Under the pieces are notes generated by a model. The model worked only from the letters and a program-made list of their open reading frames with translations. It was not told where the DNA came from and did no database searches. Below, piece by piece: positions 9,610 through 19,274 of a DNA stretch of 64,000 nt (position 1 is its first letter; the number at the start of each line of letters is the position of its first letter). The position numbers were made by a program, and so were the translations under genes. The stretch comes from Phyllobacterium brassicacearum. Lineage in GTDB: Bacteria; Pseudomonadota; Alphaproteobacteria; Rhizobiales; Rhizobiaceae. The stretch covers positions 124,001 through 188,000 of the forward strand of contig NZ_PGGO01000005.1 in assembly GCF_003010955.1 (NCBI RefSeq), in the 5' to 3' direction.

Positions 9610-11070
9610 ATGAGTTTGGGCAGCATTCTCGTCGCAGATGACGACGCGGCTATCAGAACGGTCCTCAACCAGGCGTTGTCTCGTGCGGGCTATGATGTTC
9701 GCATTACCTCCAATGCTGCCACGCTATGGCGCTGGATATCTGCCGGTGACGGCGATCTCGTGATCACCGACGTGGTCATGCCCGATGAGAACGCATTTGA
9801 TCTGCTGCCCCGGATAAAGAAATCCCGGCCCGATCTTCCGGTAATCGTCATGAGTGCACAAAACACCTTCATGACCGCCATACGAGCATCGGAAGCAGGG
9901 GCTTATGAATATTTGCCAAAGCCATTCGATCTGACGGAGCTCGTCAGCATCGTTGGCCGGGCACTTGCCGAACCCAAGAAGAAGACGGAGAAATGGGCGG
10001 CGGACGAGCAGCCGGACACGATGCCGCTCGTTGGGCGCTCACCCGCGATGCAAGACATCTACCGCGTGCTTGCCCGCATGATGCAGACTGATCTGACGGT
10101 GATGATTTCCGGCGAATCCGGTACCGGCAAGGAGCTCGTCGCGCGGGCCCTGCACGAATATGGGCGCCGCCGCAAAGGCCCATTTGTTGCCATCAACATG
10201 GCTGCGATCCCACGCGATCTGATTGAATCGGAATTGTTCGGCCACGAGCGCGGTGCGTTCACCGGCGCGCAGAACCGGTCAAGCGGACGCTTTGAGCAGG
10301 CAGATGGCGGTACGCTGTTCTTAGATGAGATTGGCGATATGCCGATGGAGGCGCAGACGCGGCTCCTGCGTGTGCTGCAGCAGGGCGAGTACATGACAGT
10401 CGGCGGCCGGACACCGATCAAGACCGATGTGCGCATCGTCGCCGCGACAAACAAGGATTTGCGGACCCTGATCAATCAGGGGCTGTTTCGCGAAGACCTC
10501 TACTATCGCCTCAACGTGGTTCCGTTGCGTTTGCCGCCACTGCGAGAGCGCGGCGAGGACATTCCGGATCTGGTCAGGCACTTTTTCAAGATGGCGGCCA
10601 AGGACGGGTTGCCCGAGAAGCGCATAACAGCCGACGGACTTGATCTCATGCGGCGCTACCCGTGGGCGGGCAATGTGCGCGAACTCGAAAATCTCGTTCG
10701 TCGCCTGGCTGCCTTGTATCCGCAGGAAGAGATCAACGCCGAGGTCATTGAAGCGGAATTGAAAGCGGATCTGCGGCCAACGGAACCTGCTTCAAGTGCT
10801 ATGGCCAATGAGGAGATCACCATTGCCCAGGCCGTGGAATTGAACATGCAGCGGTACTTCCTCTCCTATGGCGACGACCTGCCGCCAACAGGCCTCTATC
10901 AGCGCGTGCTCGAGGAGCTGGAATATCCCCTGATACTCTCTTGTTTGACGGCAACGCATGGCAATCAGATCAAGGCGGCCGAACTTCTCGGACTGAACCG
11001 CAACACGCTGCGCAAGAAAATTCGCGAACTCGGTGTGAATATCTACAAGAGTAGCAAGAGCGATCGTTAG
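9610..11070 (+). CDS. ntrC: Nitrogen-regulation response regulator NtrC
   Basis: A 486-residue sigma-54 activator. The receiver domain has the acidic DDD cluster at residues 10-12 and phospho-acceptor D54. The AAA+ domain has Walker A GESGTGKE, the sigma-54-contacting GAFTGA loop and [10 protein letters not shown] Fis-type helix-turn-helix ([16 protein letters not shown]) ends the protein. It ends in two consecutive TAG codons. A short inverted repeat at 11095-11111 (GAGTTG/CAACTC) might aid termination. Confidence 0.97.
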   Translation: MSLGSILVADDDAAIRTVLNQALSRAGYDVRITSNAATLWRWISAGDGDLVITDVVMPDENAFDLLPRIKKSRPDLPVIVMSAQNTFMTAIRASEAGAYEYLPKPFDLTELVSIVGRALAEPKKKTEKWAADEQPDTMPLVGRSPAMQDIYRVLARMMQTDLTVMISGESGTGKELVARALHEYGRRRKGPFVAINMAAIPRDLIESELFGHERGAFTGAQNRSSGRFEQADGGTLFLDEIGDMPMEAQTRLLRVLQQGEYMTVGGRTPIKTDVRIVAATNKDLRTLINQGLFREDLYYRLNVVPLRLPPLRERGEDIPDLVRHFFKMAAKDGLPEKRITADGLDLMRRYPWAGNVRELENLVRRLAALYPQEEINAEVIEAELKADLRPTEPASSAMANEEITIAQAVELNMQRYFLSYGDDLPPTGLYQRVLEELEYPLILSCLTATHGNQIKAAELLGLNRNTLRKKIRELGVNIYKSSKSDR

Positions 11071-11276
11071 TAGCGCTCGTCGCAGGGCATTAGCGAGTTG
11101 TTAAGCAACTCTCTTGACCTTTCCCAGTTCCAGCAATAATTACAAATGATAAAATTGTAATGAGTGCAATATAGGCTTCTTAACAGGAGTATGTGCAGAG
11201 TATTCACCAGCATTCCCGTGAATTATACGCAAACGGCGAGGTGTCGTACTGCGATCAGATCATACGGAGGTGAATC

Positions 11277-11750
11277 GTGCTTAGTTTTGCGGAACGTTTA
11301 GTATTGTTTAACCAATACGAAATCTTGAAGAAGCTTGATCCAGAAAAAACTTCCCTGTACGAACGGCACCAGGAAGTCGTGGAAAAGGGCCTGGAAAGCC
11401 TCTACGGGGATCTGGGAATCTCGAAAACCACCGTCAGCGAGGAGACGGCTGAGGAAGTGACTAACATTCTTGAGATGTTCCAGGCCATCAAGAAGTCCAG
11501 CAAAGGCACAAGCAACAATATTGCGGACAAGACGAAGTTCGTCGGCTTTGGGCCGAACCAGCCGAGCGAGCATTTCACCTACGCCGATTTTCTCAGCAGA
11601 GTGCTCAAGTTCCCGCAGGAAATCTCAAAGAGTGCGGATAATCGCCCAGAGCTTCAGCTTGAAAAATATCGCAGGATGTTGAAGCGCTGGGATGAAATTG
11701 GACGCAAGCGAACACTTTCTACCGATCAGATCGCGCATCTGGTTGCGTGA
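11277..11750 (+). CDS. YfbU-family protein
   Basis: A 157-residue protein whose start (FAERLVLFNQYEILKKLDPE), middle (ILEMFQAIKKS, FVGFGPNQ) and end (EKYRRMLKRWDEIGRK, LSTDQIAHLV) match the layout of the E. coli YfbU family. The GTG start at 11277 is supported by the ribosome site GGAGGTG at 11266-11272. The family function is poorly known. The gene stands alone between ntrBC and a convergent DUF1993 gene. Confidence 0.75.
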   Translation: MLSFAERLVLFNQYEILKKLDPEKTSLYERHQEVVEKGLESLYGDLGISKTTVSEETAEEVTNILEMFQAIKKSSKGTSNNIADKTKFVGFGPNQPSEHFTYADFLSRVLKFPQEISKSADNRPELQLEKYRRMLKRWDEIGRKRTLSTDQIAHLVA

Positions 11751-11812
11751 TAACTGGTTGTTGATTGACCGTGGCCGGCATTCGCTGCGCCACGGTCAGA
11801 CGCCGATTAAGC

Positions 11813-12322
11813 TCAACTCAACGGGCCAAGATAATCGAGCTTTCCAACCTGGACTCCATTGTGACGCAGGATGTTTTGAGCGGTGGTCACGTGGAAATAG
11901 AAATTCGGCAGAACAAACTTCAGAATATACTCCACGCCGTCCAAGGTCACCTTCAGTGGCCCAGCGCTCAGAGTGACTTCTTTCGTTTCGCTACCTTCGA
12001 GCGCGGACTGATCCACGGTTTCCAGAAATGCGACGGTCTTGGCAACACGTTCGCGCAACTCGCCAAGAGTCTGTTCCTCGTCGGGAAATTTCGGAATCTC
12101 AATCGTTGTTAGTCGGCCGATTGTGGCCTTTGCGGTGTCACTTGCACGCTGAATCTGACCGGCAAATGGCAACATGTCAGGGGCGAGCCGGGCATTAACC
12201 AGAACAGCTTGATCGATTTTCTTCTCAGCTGCAAACGCCTCTGCCTTGTCGATCAACGATGAAAGCACCGCGAAGCCACGGATGAACGCCGGGACCGAAA
12301 TTTTGTGCATGGACAGTGACAT
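11813..12322 (-). CDS. DUF1993-family protein
   Basis: A 169-residue protein with the family features SLSMHKISVPAFIRGFAVLSSLIDKAE near the start and FYFHVTTAQNILRHNGVQVGKLDYLG at the end. That C-terminal His-containing stretch resembles DinB-like four-helix bundles. The function is unknown. A good ribosome site (AAAGGAG) precedes the ATG. The gene is monocistronic and converges with the YfbU-like gene. Confidence 0.8.
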   Translation of the reverse strand: MSLSMHKISVPAFIRGFAVLSSLIDKAEAFAAEKKIDQAVLVNARLAPDMLPFAGQIQRASDTAKATIGRLTTIEIPKFPDEEQTLGELRERVAKTVAFLETVDQSALEGSETKEVTLSAGPLKVTLDGVEYILKFVLPNFYFHVTTAQNILRHNGVQVGKLDYLGPLS

Positions 12323-12535
12323 GGGCGTGCTCCTTTGACGCTTTGGCGGACTGGCAACCGGTGGGACCGAATGGTGACGTCCAGAACGTATTGCAACATT
12401 CCAGGCTCACTCGCAGATACGCCGCGGTTTCGCCTTTTCAAGGGTAGCGTTGCAGTTTCGTGCGATATTTGTTGAACAAGAGTTATTTCGGAAACGTGCT
12501 GCGATGGTCGGGCGCGATCTCGGCCGGAACCTCAC

Positions 12536-13324
12536 TCAGATCTTGCGTATTAGCGGGTCGTGCAAAATGGTCAGATTGCTTTCTGCATGAACGATCCGAT
12601 TGCGTCCCTGGTTCTTTGCGGCGTAGAGGCATTTGTCCGCTGCAACGAGGGCCGCTTCGAGCGATTGCCCCGGTTCATGGATCGATATGCCGACACTCAC
12701 CGTCACCTCGAGATCGGCGATCTGGAGTTTCTTCGATATATCGCGAACCCCATCAAGAATTTGGCGCGATAGCCAATCTGCATTTCCGAGATCGGCATCT
12801 GTCAGGAAAATAGCGAATTCCTCACCGCCAAAACGCGCGGCGAAATCCCACTCGCCAATTGTGGAGCGAAGGAGACTTCCGATTTCCTGGAGGACGCTGT
12901 CACCGACCGCATGTCCATAGCGATCATTGATGGACTTGAAATGGTCCGCGTCGATGTAGAGCAGCGCTCCGGCGCTCTTTGCCGGGTCGCATAATGTGAT
13001 TTGCCGCTGCGCCTGCAGGTAGAACTCGCTTCGGTTGCCGAGACCGGTAAGACCATCCCTGCGGGCGGCGACATCAAGCTGTATCGCTGATTGCTTCAAT
13101 CGGAAATTGAGTCCGACAAGGAAGGCGCCAAGTGGGACGCTCACAATAACCACGATGAACGTTGTCACAAACAGAACGGTTACGAGGTGATCGAGCCCGA
13201 CGGTCAGGAAAAAGAGTACTGCCAGTGCGTCCGACGCAACGATCGCCATGCCGACCATGATCGCGATCTGTTTCATCGGCGTAAAATCGCCAAACTTGGC
13301 CATCCAGAAATCGTAGGTCGTCAT
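12536..13324 (-). CDS. Membrane-bound diguanylate cyclase (GGDEF domain)
   Basis: A 262-residue protein with two N-terminal hydrophobic spans (about residues 18-70), followed by a GGDEF domain that starts at DGLTGLGNR and has the active-site motif RFGGEEFAIF. It should make cyclic-di-GMP at the inner membrane. I see no RxxD inhibitory site just upstream of GGEEF and no sensory or EAL domain. It is divergent from ntrY across a 354-nt spacer. A real ntrC-ntrY spacer usually lacks such a gene, so it looks like an insertion. Confidence 0.88.
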   Translation of the reverse strand: MTTYDFWMAKFGDFTPMKQIAIMVGMAIVASDALAVLFFLTVGLDHLVTVLFVTTFIVVIVSVPLGAFLVGLNFRLKQSAIQLDVAARRDGLTGLGNRSEFYLQAQRQITLCDPAKSAGALLYIDADHFKSINDRYGHAVGDSVLQEIGSLLRSTIGEWDFAARFGGEEFAIFLTDADLGNADWLSRQILDGVRDISKKLQIADLEVTVSVGISIHEPGQSLEAALVAADKCLYAAKNQGRNRIVHAESNLTILHDPLIRKI

Positions 13325-13546
13325 TGCGTCCGCCGAACAGGTTGATCACCGGGTACCAATACATCGGAAAGCGATGAAGAAAGCTCTGTGCGAATATCGT
13401 AAATTTTAACGGTTGTTAAGTTCACATGACTTTGATTCGTTTATCGCAACAGCTGGCGTTTTCGGCGAGTTTCAGTTCCTTTCGAGACAATCAAAGCCAA
13501 TATGACCGCAATTTTCATATTTTAGGCTGCCAGTTTCTATTAATTT

Positions 13547-13574
13547 CCCGCGCAGGCCGGCGCGCCTGTGCGGG
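13547..13574. other. GC-rich hairpin in the 354-nt spacer upstream of ntrY
   Basis: The 13325-13678 spacer between the divergent diguanylate cyclase and ntrY genes has no convincing gene. It contains an 11-bp stem (CCCGCGCAGGC, 13547-13557, with GCCTGTGCGGG, 13564-13574, one G-U pair) around a 6-nt loop. It may be a leader hairpin of ntrY or a leftover terminator; no T-run follows on the plus strand. Confidence 0.45.
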
Positions 13575-13678
13575 AGTTTCAACATCTCTGTGCATTTAGC
13601 GTCATCAACGAGGACAAAGCGTTGCATTTCCGCCACAATGTGTTGCATGAGTGCCACGTCGTTGGGATGGCATAAACA

Positions 13679-15943
13679 ATGCTCGTATCAAACTCGGTCA
13701 ATCTGTTTGGAAGTTCGGTGTCCGGCGCTGCCAGCGGCGGTGGCCAGAGATTTTATTCCCGGATCGGCATTGTCACCGTAATCCTTGCGCTGCTGACGAC
13801 AGGCATCACGTTCTTCATCCTGACTGGCATGACGCCCATTCATGCCGGCAGTCGGATGACGTTGCTGCTCACGAGCATCAATGCGATCCTCATCCTGGCT
13901 TTGATTGTCCTGATTGGGCGGGAGATATATCGCATTGTCCAGGCGAGAAGCCGCGGCAAGGCAGCGTCACGCCTTCATGTTCGGCTTGTGGTTCTATTTT
14001 CGCTGGTGGCTGCTGTTCCAGCGCTCATTGTCGCGATTGTTGCCTCGATAACCCTCGATCTTGGTCTTGATCGTTGGTTCGAAATGCGCACGACAACGAT
14101 CGTGAATTCGTCAATCAGCCTTGCCAACTCCTATATTCAGGAAAGCGCTCGCAATTTGCAGGGCACTTCTCTGGAGATGGTCAACGATCTCGACAGTCAA
14201 CGGACGCTGTACAATCTGGATCGCAGTGGTTTTGCGCGGCTGATGACGCAGCAGACGCTCGGTAGGGGGTTGCTCAGCGCCGCTTTGGTCCGACCGAACG
14301 GTGACATCGCCCTGCGCGCCGACATCAAGACCGACATCGTTATCCCCGCAGTTTCCAAGTCGGTGCTGGATACCGCCGCCGATGGCAAGCCGGTACTGAT
14401 CCCGCCGGAACAGTCCAATCTGCTCAGCGCAGTCATCAAGATGCGCGAAATACCGGGGCTGTTCCTGTATGCAGTGCGTCCGGTCGATGCGGATATTCTG
14501 AGTTCCAGTCGGGTTATGGAGGAAAGGGCCGCCAAGGAGCAACAAACGGACGGCGGCGGAATCACAACACAGATTCTTTTCGCGTTGCTCTACTTTGGTC
14601 TCACGCTGACTCTGCTGCTATCAGCGATCTGGACCGGCATCGCCGTTGCTGACCGGCTGGTGCGCCCCATCCGGCTGTTGATAGGCGCCGCAGACAATGT
14701 GGCGACTGGCAATCTCGATGTCTCTGTTCCGGTGCATCGTTCCGACGGGGATGTTGGCTCCTTGTCTCAGACCTTCAACACGATGGTGCGGCAATTGGGG
14801 AGTCAGCGACGCGAACTCGTAGCCGCCAAGGACCAGATCGATGAGCGGAGGCGGTTTTCTGAAGCTGTCCTGTCCGGGGTGACCGCCGGCGTGATCAGCG
14901 TGAACGGAGATGGTGTCATCGGCATCATCAACCGCTCTGCCGAAGCGATGTTCTCGCTGGATCCCGCAATGGCTGCGGGCAAGAACCTGACGGCGCTCGT
15001 TCCGGAAATAGGATTGGTCTTCGAGGTCGCACACGCAACCGGCCGGTCCGTCTACCGCGACCAGGTAGCGATGTCGCGGCGCGGGAGCGCCCGGACGTTC
15101 AATGTGCAGATCACCATGGAAGATGCCGGGTCGTTGGAGCATTCTTATGTCGTAACTGTCGATGACATCACCGATCTGGTTGAAGCGCAGCGTTCCTCGG
15201 CCTGGGCCGATGTAGCACGGCGTATTGCTCACGAGATCAAGAACCCGCTGACGCCCATTCAACTCTCGGCTGAGAGGCTGCGCCGGCGCTACGGCAAGGT
15301 CATCACCGAAGATCGCGAAGTCTTTGAGCAATGTACCGAGACGATCATTCGTCAGGTCGGTGACATTGGCCGGATGGTTGACGAGTTTTCTTCATTTGCG
15401 CGGATGCCGAAGCCGGACATCAAGACAGTGGATTTGCGGGAAGCCCTGCGCGAAGCGTCGTTCCTGGTTGAGGTCAGCCGCAGCGATATACGCTTTGAAC
15501 GGGACTTCGGCGATTTGCCACTCCTTGGCCAGTTCGATAGCCGCCTGATGGGGCAGGCCTTCGGAAACGTCATCAAGAATGCCGCGGAATCCGTTGATTC
15601 CATTGTCAAAGAGGGACTTAACGACGGGCATATCCTGATCCGCTCACGGCGCGTTGCCGACACGCTCGTGGTCGAGATTCTGGACAATGGCAAGGGGTTG
15701 CCACGCGAACACCGTCAGCGCCTGCTTGAACCCTACATGACAACCCGGGAAAAGGGCACCGGACTCGGCCTTGCTATCGTCAAGAAGATTGTGGAGGAGC
15801 ATGGCGGACAGCTTGAGTTGCATGACGCGCCGGAGGACTTCTACACGGGCCGCGGTGCAATGATCCGAATGATCTTTCCAACGACACAGACCGTTATCCA
15901 GGTCGCTGAAAATACCGAAAAACAGGTGAAAAATGGCATCTGA
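13679..15943 (+). CDS. ntrY: Nitrogen-regulation membrane sensor kinase NtrY
   Basis: A 754-residue kinase with several N-terminal membrane spans and a periplasmic loop. A further span near residue 300 leads to a HAMP domain (RLVRPIRLLIGAADNVATG). A PAS domain follows, then the H-box [14 protein letters not shown] and an ATPase domain with NVIKNAAES, DNGKGL and GTGLGLAI. It partners NtrX in nitrogen and redox-linked regulation. Its 3' end overlaps ntrX by 11 nt. Confidence 0.95.
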   Translation: MLVSNSVNLFGSSVSGAASGGGQRFYSRIGIVTVILALLTTGITFFILTGMTPIHAGSRMTLLLTSINAILILALIVLIGREIYRIVQARSRGKAASRLHVRLVVLFSLVAAVPALIVAIVASITLDLGLDRWFEMRTTTIVNSSISLANSYIQESARNLQGTSLEMVNDLDSQRTLYNLDRSGFARLMTQQTLGRGLLSAALVRPNGDIALRADIKTDIVIPAVSKSVLDTAADGKPVLIPPEQSNLLSAVIKMREIPGLFLYAVRPVDADILSSSRVMEERAAKEQQTDGGGITTQILFALLYFGLTLTLLLSAIWTGIAVADRLVRPIRLLIGAADNVATGNLDVSVPVHRSDGDVGSLSQTFNTMVRQLGSQRRELVAAKDQIDERRRFSEAVLSGVTAGVISVNGDGVIGIINRSAEAMFSLDPAMAAGKNLTALVPEIGLVFEVAHATGRSVYRDQVAMSRRGSARTFNVQITMEDAGSLEHSYVVTVDDITDLVEAQRSSAWADVARRIAHEIKNPLTPIQLSAERLRRRYGKVITEDREVFEQCTETIIRQVGDIGRMVDEFSSFARMPKPDIKTVDLREALREASFLVEVSRSDIRFERDFGDLPLLGQFDSRLMGQAFGNVIKNAAESVDSIVKEGLNDGHILIRSRRVADTLVVEILDNGKGLPREHRQRLLEPYMTTREKGTGLGLAIVKKIVEEHGGQLELHDAPEDFYTGRGAMIRMIFPTTQTVIQVAENTEKQVKNGI

Positions 15944-17294
15944 CATTCTTGTCGTCGACGATGAAGTCGACATTCGTGAGCTTGTCGCAGGAATATTGAG
16001 CGATGAAGGTTACGAGGCACGTGTCGCATCGGACGCGGACAGTGCACTGACGGCTATTGACGATCGAATTCCGCGGCTGATCTTCCTCGACATCTGGATG
16101 CAGGGCAGCCGACTCGACGGTCTGGCCTTGCTGGACGAGATCAAGAGCCGCCACCCGGATATTCCGGTCGTCATGATTTCCGGCCATGGCAATATCGAGA
16201 CGGCGGTATCGGCAATCCGCCGAGGTGCCTACGACTTTATCGAGAAGCCCTTCAAGGCAGACCGGCTGATATTGATTGCCGAGCGCGCGCTTGAGACGTC
16301 GAAGTTGCGGCGGGAAGTCTCGGATTTGCGGAAACGATCCAGCGAGAGCTTCGAGCTTCTCGGAAGCTCACTGTCCATGAATCATCTTCGCCAGACCATT
16401 GAGCGTGTCGCACCGACCAACAGCCGCATCATGATCACCGGGCCATCCGGCGCGGGCAAGGAACTGACAGCCCGCGCCATTCATGCCTTGTCGGCACGTG
16501 CGAAGGGCCCGTTCGTGAATCTGAATGCCGCAACGATCACGCCGGAGCGCATGGAAGTTGAACTGTTCGGCACCGAATCCGATGGTGGCGAGCGCAAGGT
16601 TGGTGCCCTGGAGGAGGCCCATGGAGGCATCCTCTATCTCAACGAAATTGCCGATATGCCGCGCGAAACGCAGAACAAGATCCTGCGGGTGCTGGTCGAT
16701 CAGCAGTTCGAACGGGTAGGGGGCACGAAGCGGATCAAGGTAGACGTCCGGATCATTTCCTCCACCGCGCAGAACCTCGAAGCCATGATCGCCGAAGGGC
16801 GTTTTCGCGAAGACCTGTTCCACAGGCTGGCCGTCGTTCCGGTCATCGTTCCGCCATTGGCCGATCGCCGCGATGACATTCCTGCGCTTGTCGAGTTCTT
16901 CATGGCGCAAATTGCAGATCAGGCTGGTATCAAGCCGCGCAAGATTGGGCTCGACGCCATGGCCGTACTGCAATCCCACTCGTGGCCTGGAAACATTCGC
17001 CAGTTGCGCAACAATATCGAGCGCCTGATCATTCTCGCACGCAGCGACGATCCGGAAGCTGTGATCACGGCCGATCTGCTGCCCGCCGAGATTGGCGATA
17101 CATTGCCCAAGCCGCCGACGGAATCGGACCAGCACATCATGGCGCTTCCGTTGCGCGAGGCACGCGAGCGGTTCGAGAAGGAATATCTGATTGCCCAGAT
17201 CAATCGGTTCGGCGGCAACATTTCACGCACGGCCGAGTTCGTTGGAATGGAACGATCGGCTTTGCACCGCAAGCTGAAATCCCTCGGGGTCTAG
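15933..17294 (+). CDS. ntrX: Response regulator NtrX
   Basis: A 453-residue regulator. Its receiver domain has D10/E11 and phospho-acceptor D53 (IFLDIWMQG). The AAA+ domain has Walker A GPSGAGKE but no GAFTGA loop; the equivalent stretch reads GTESDGGERKVGAL. That absence is typical of alphaproteobacterial NtrX, which is not a classical sigma-54 activator. A Fis-type HTH closes the protein. Overlap with ntrY indicates translational coupling. Confidence 0.95.
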   Translation: MASDILVVDDEVDIRELVAGILSDEGYEARVASDADSALTAIDDRIPRLIFLDIWMQGSRLDGLALLDEIKSRHPDIPVVMISGHGNIETAVSAIRRGAYDFIEKPFKADRLILIAERALETSKLRREVSDLRKRSSESFELLGSSLSMNHLRQTIERVAPTNSRIMITGPSGAGKELTARAIHALSARAKGPFVNLNAATITPERMEVELFGTESDGGERKVGALEEAHGGILYLNEIADMPRETQNKILRVLVDQQFERVGGTKRIKVDVRIISSTAQNLEAMIAEGRFREDLFHRLAVVPVIVPPLADRRDDIPALVEFFMAQIADQAGIKPRKIGLDAMAVLQSHSWPGNIRQLRNNIERLIILARSDDPEAVITADLLPAEIGDTLPKPPTESDQHIMALPLREARERFEKEYLIAQINRFGGNISRTAEFVGMERSALHRKLKSLGV

Positions 17295-17386
17295 GATCGG
17301 GGTTGGCCGTATCCGGCCCCTGATTCCAACGTCATGTTCGTCACGAATTGTGGACTGCCGTATTAGCCAATAGCGAGACCGAGACC

Positions 17387-18151
17387 ATGAAGCTGCAACT
17401 CTTGCGCAATGCAACGCTGAAACTCGATTATGCCGGATTGACCATTCTGATCGATCCCGACTTCGCACCAAAGCACAGCCGGCCTTCTTTCACCGGTCGT
17501 TCTCCCAATCCGATGACTGATCTGCCGGTATCCACCGATGAAATACTCCGCGGCGTTGAGCTCGTCCTGGTGTCGCATCTGCACGCCGATCATTTTGACA
17601 AGGTCGCGCAGGACCTCGTTCCCAAGCACCTGCCGCTCGTTTGCCAGCCGGGCGACGAGGCAAGGATCAGATCGTTCGGATTTAGCGATGTGACGCCTCT
17701 GACCGATGAACTGACGATCGATGGCATACAGTTGACCCGCCGTGAGGGCAATCACGGCTCGGGTCCGGTGCTGGAGAAAATGGGCCAGGTCATGGGCTTC
17801 AGCATCGAGGCCGATGGTGAGCCATCCATCTATTGGGCAGGCGATACGATCCTCTATCCTCCCGTGCGCGAGACGATTGCAACAACTCAGCCTGACATTA
17901 TCATCACCCATTCATGCGGCGCCAAGTGGGATGGCATCCACATCGTCATGGATGCGGAACAGACTGTCGAAGTCTGCGGCATCGCTCCCGATCATTCCAA
18001 AGTCATCGCGACCCATATGGAAGCGCTGGACCATGCAACCGTCTCGCGTCACGATCTACAGGCCTATGCGAATGCTCACGACATCGCTAAGCATAGACTC
18101 ATCATCCCCGACGATGGAGAAACACTCCATCTCACAGCTCCCAATTCATGA
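17387..18151 (+). CDS. MBL-fold metallo-hydrolase (UlaG-like)
   Basis: A 254-residue protein with the metal-binding motif SHLHADHFDK (HxHxDH), a later WAGDT and a C-terminal THMEALDH His. The start at ATG 17387 is chosen because it gives the family-like beginning MKLQLLRNATLKLDYAG. An upstream in-frame GTG would add 13 unrelated residues. It is followed after 8 nt by a lactonase gene. The pair sits between ntrX and dat. Confidence 0.85.
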   Translation: MKLQLLRNATLKLDYAGLTILIDPDFAPKHSRPSFTGRSPNPMTDLPVSTDEILRGVELVLVSHLHADHFDKVAQDLVPKHLPLVCQPGDEARIRSFGFSDVTPLTDELTIDGIQLTRREGNHGSGPVLEKMGQVMGFSIEADGEPSIYWAGDTILYPPVRETIATTQPDIIITHSCGAKWDGIHIVMDAEQTVEVCGIAPDHSKVIATHMEALDHATVSRHDLQAYANAHDIAKHRLIIPDDGETLHLTAPNS

Positions 18152-18159
18152 GATGACCC

Positions 18160-19263
18160 ATGTCAAAAACATTCGCTTTTGTCGGCAATCAGAATCGCAA
18201 CGCCGTGCCCGGAGAGGGGAAAGGCATCAGCGTTTTCCAGTTCGATGACCAGACCGGTGATCTGACCCTTGTCAGCGAATATCTCGCGATCGACAATCCA
18301 GGCTATCTGGCGATCGATGAGAATCGCAAGCGCCTCTATGCCGCTGTGGAAATTCCCGCCTGGAACGAGAATATGGCGGTTGCCTTCGATATCGATCCTG
18401 CGACGGGCGACCTCTCCTACATCAACATGCAGCCGACACTGGGAAACACCACATGTCATCTTGGTTTCGACCAGACCGGCGGGTTGATCTTTGCGTCCAA
18501 TTACACGGTAGCAGAGCTGGGCGCTCATCCGGGGAATGCGGTTGCTGCATTCCGGATCCGCGGCGATGGCGGGTTGGATCCCGCGTTCGCCGCGGCGATC
18601 CACGAGGGCCCACATGCCGCTCTGCCGACGAACAGGCGCCAGCATGGCCATTGCGCTGTGGTTAGCCCGGACAACCGCTATGTATTCGTCTGCGATCTAG
18701 GTCTCGACCGTATCATGGCCTACAATCTGCCAAAACAGGGCGAAGGCCTTACGCTTGCAACTGTACCGTTCACGCAATTGCCAGACGGAGCAGGTCCACG
18801 GCACATGACGTTCGACAAAAATGGTAAGATCGCTTACGTTATCAATGAGTTGAACTGCACTGTTTCAGTTCTGCATTATCACTCGGACAATGCCGGGTTC
18901 ACGATTGCACAGACTCTGCCCACCCTACCGGACCGATTCAGCGATTCCAACACCTGCGCTGAAATCGCCCTGAGTGCCGATGGGCGCTTTCTGTACGGCT
19001 CCAATCGCGGCCACAACAGCATCGTCAGCTACGCCGTTTCCGAGAACGGTGAGCTTTCTTTGCTGGGCTGGACACCATCGGAGGGCCTCGGCCCGCGCAA
19101 CTTCACGATTGACCCGTCAGGCAAGTTCATGCTCGTCGCAAATCAGAAGGGCGGCGGCGTCGCTGTTTTCAAGCGCGATATCGAAACAGGCGGCCTTGAG
19201 GATACCGGTAAACGCGTGGCTCTGCAGTCTCCCATGCGTATCGTGTTCGGCACGTTCGGTTAA
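18160..19263 (+). CDS. Lactonase-family beta-propeller protein (6-phosphogluconolactonase/YbhE type)
   Basis: A 367-residue protein with repeated propeller strands of the type GPRHMTFDKNGKIAYVINE and GPRNFTIDPSGKFMLVANQ. This pattern is typical of the seven-bladed lactonase family. There is no signal peptide, so it is cytoplasmic. It is probably co-transcribed with the upstream metallo-hydrolase and with dat downstream (11 nt). Whether it acts on 6-phosphogluconolactone or another sugar lactone cannot be decided here. Confidence 0.85.
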   Translation: MSKTFAFVGNQNRNAVPGEGKGISVFQFDDQTGDLTLVSEYLAIDNPGYLAIDENRKRLYAAVEIPAWNENMAVAFDIDPATGDLSYINMQPTLGNTTCHLGFDQTGGLIFASNYTVAELGAHPGNAVAAFRIRGDGGLDPAFAAAIHEGPHAALPTNRRQHGHCAVVSPDNRYVFVCDLGLDRIMAYNLPKQGEGLTLATVPFTQLPDGAGPRHMTFDKNGKIAYVINELNCTVSVLHYHSDNAGFTIAQTLPTLPDRFSDSNTCAEIALSADGRFLYGSNRGHNSIVSYAVSENGELSLLGWTPSEGLGPRNFTIDPSGKFMLVANQKGGGVAVFKRDIETGGLEDTGKRVALQSPMRIVFGTFG

Positions 19264-19274
19264 GGAGAAGCCAA

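Noticed and set aside
15933-17294. Missing GAFTGA loop in NtrX as a possible defect
   Set aside because: Absence of this loop is normal for alphaproteobacterial NtrX, so it is not a sign of decay.
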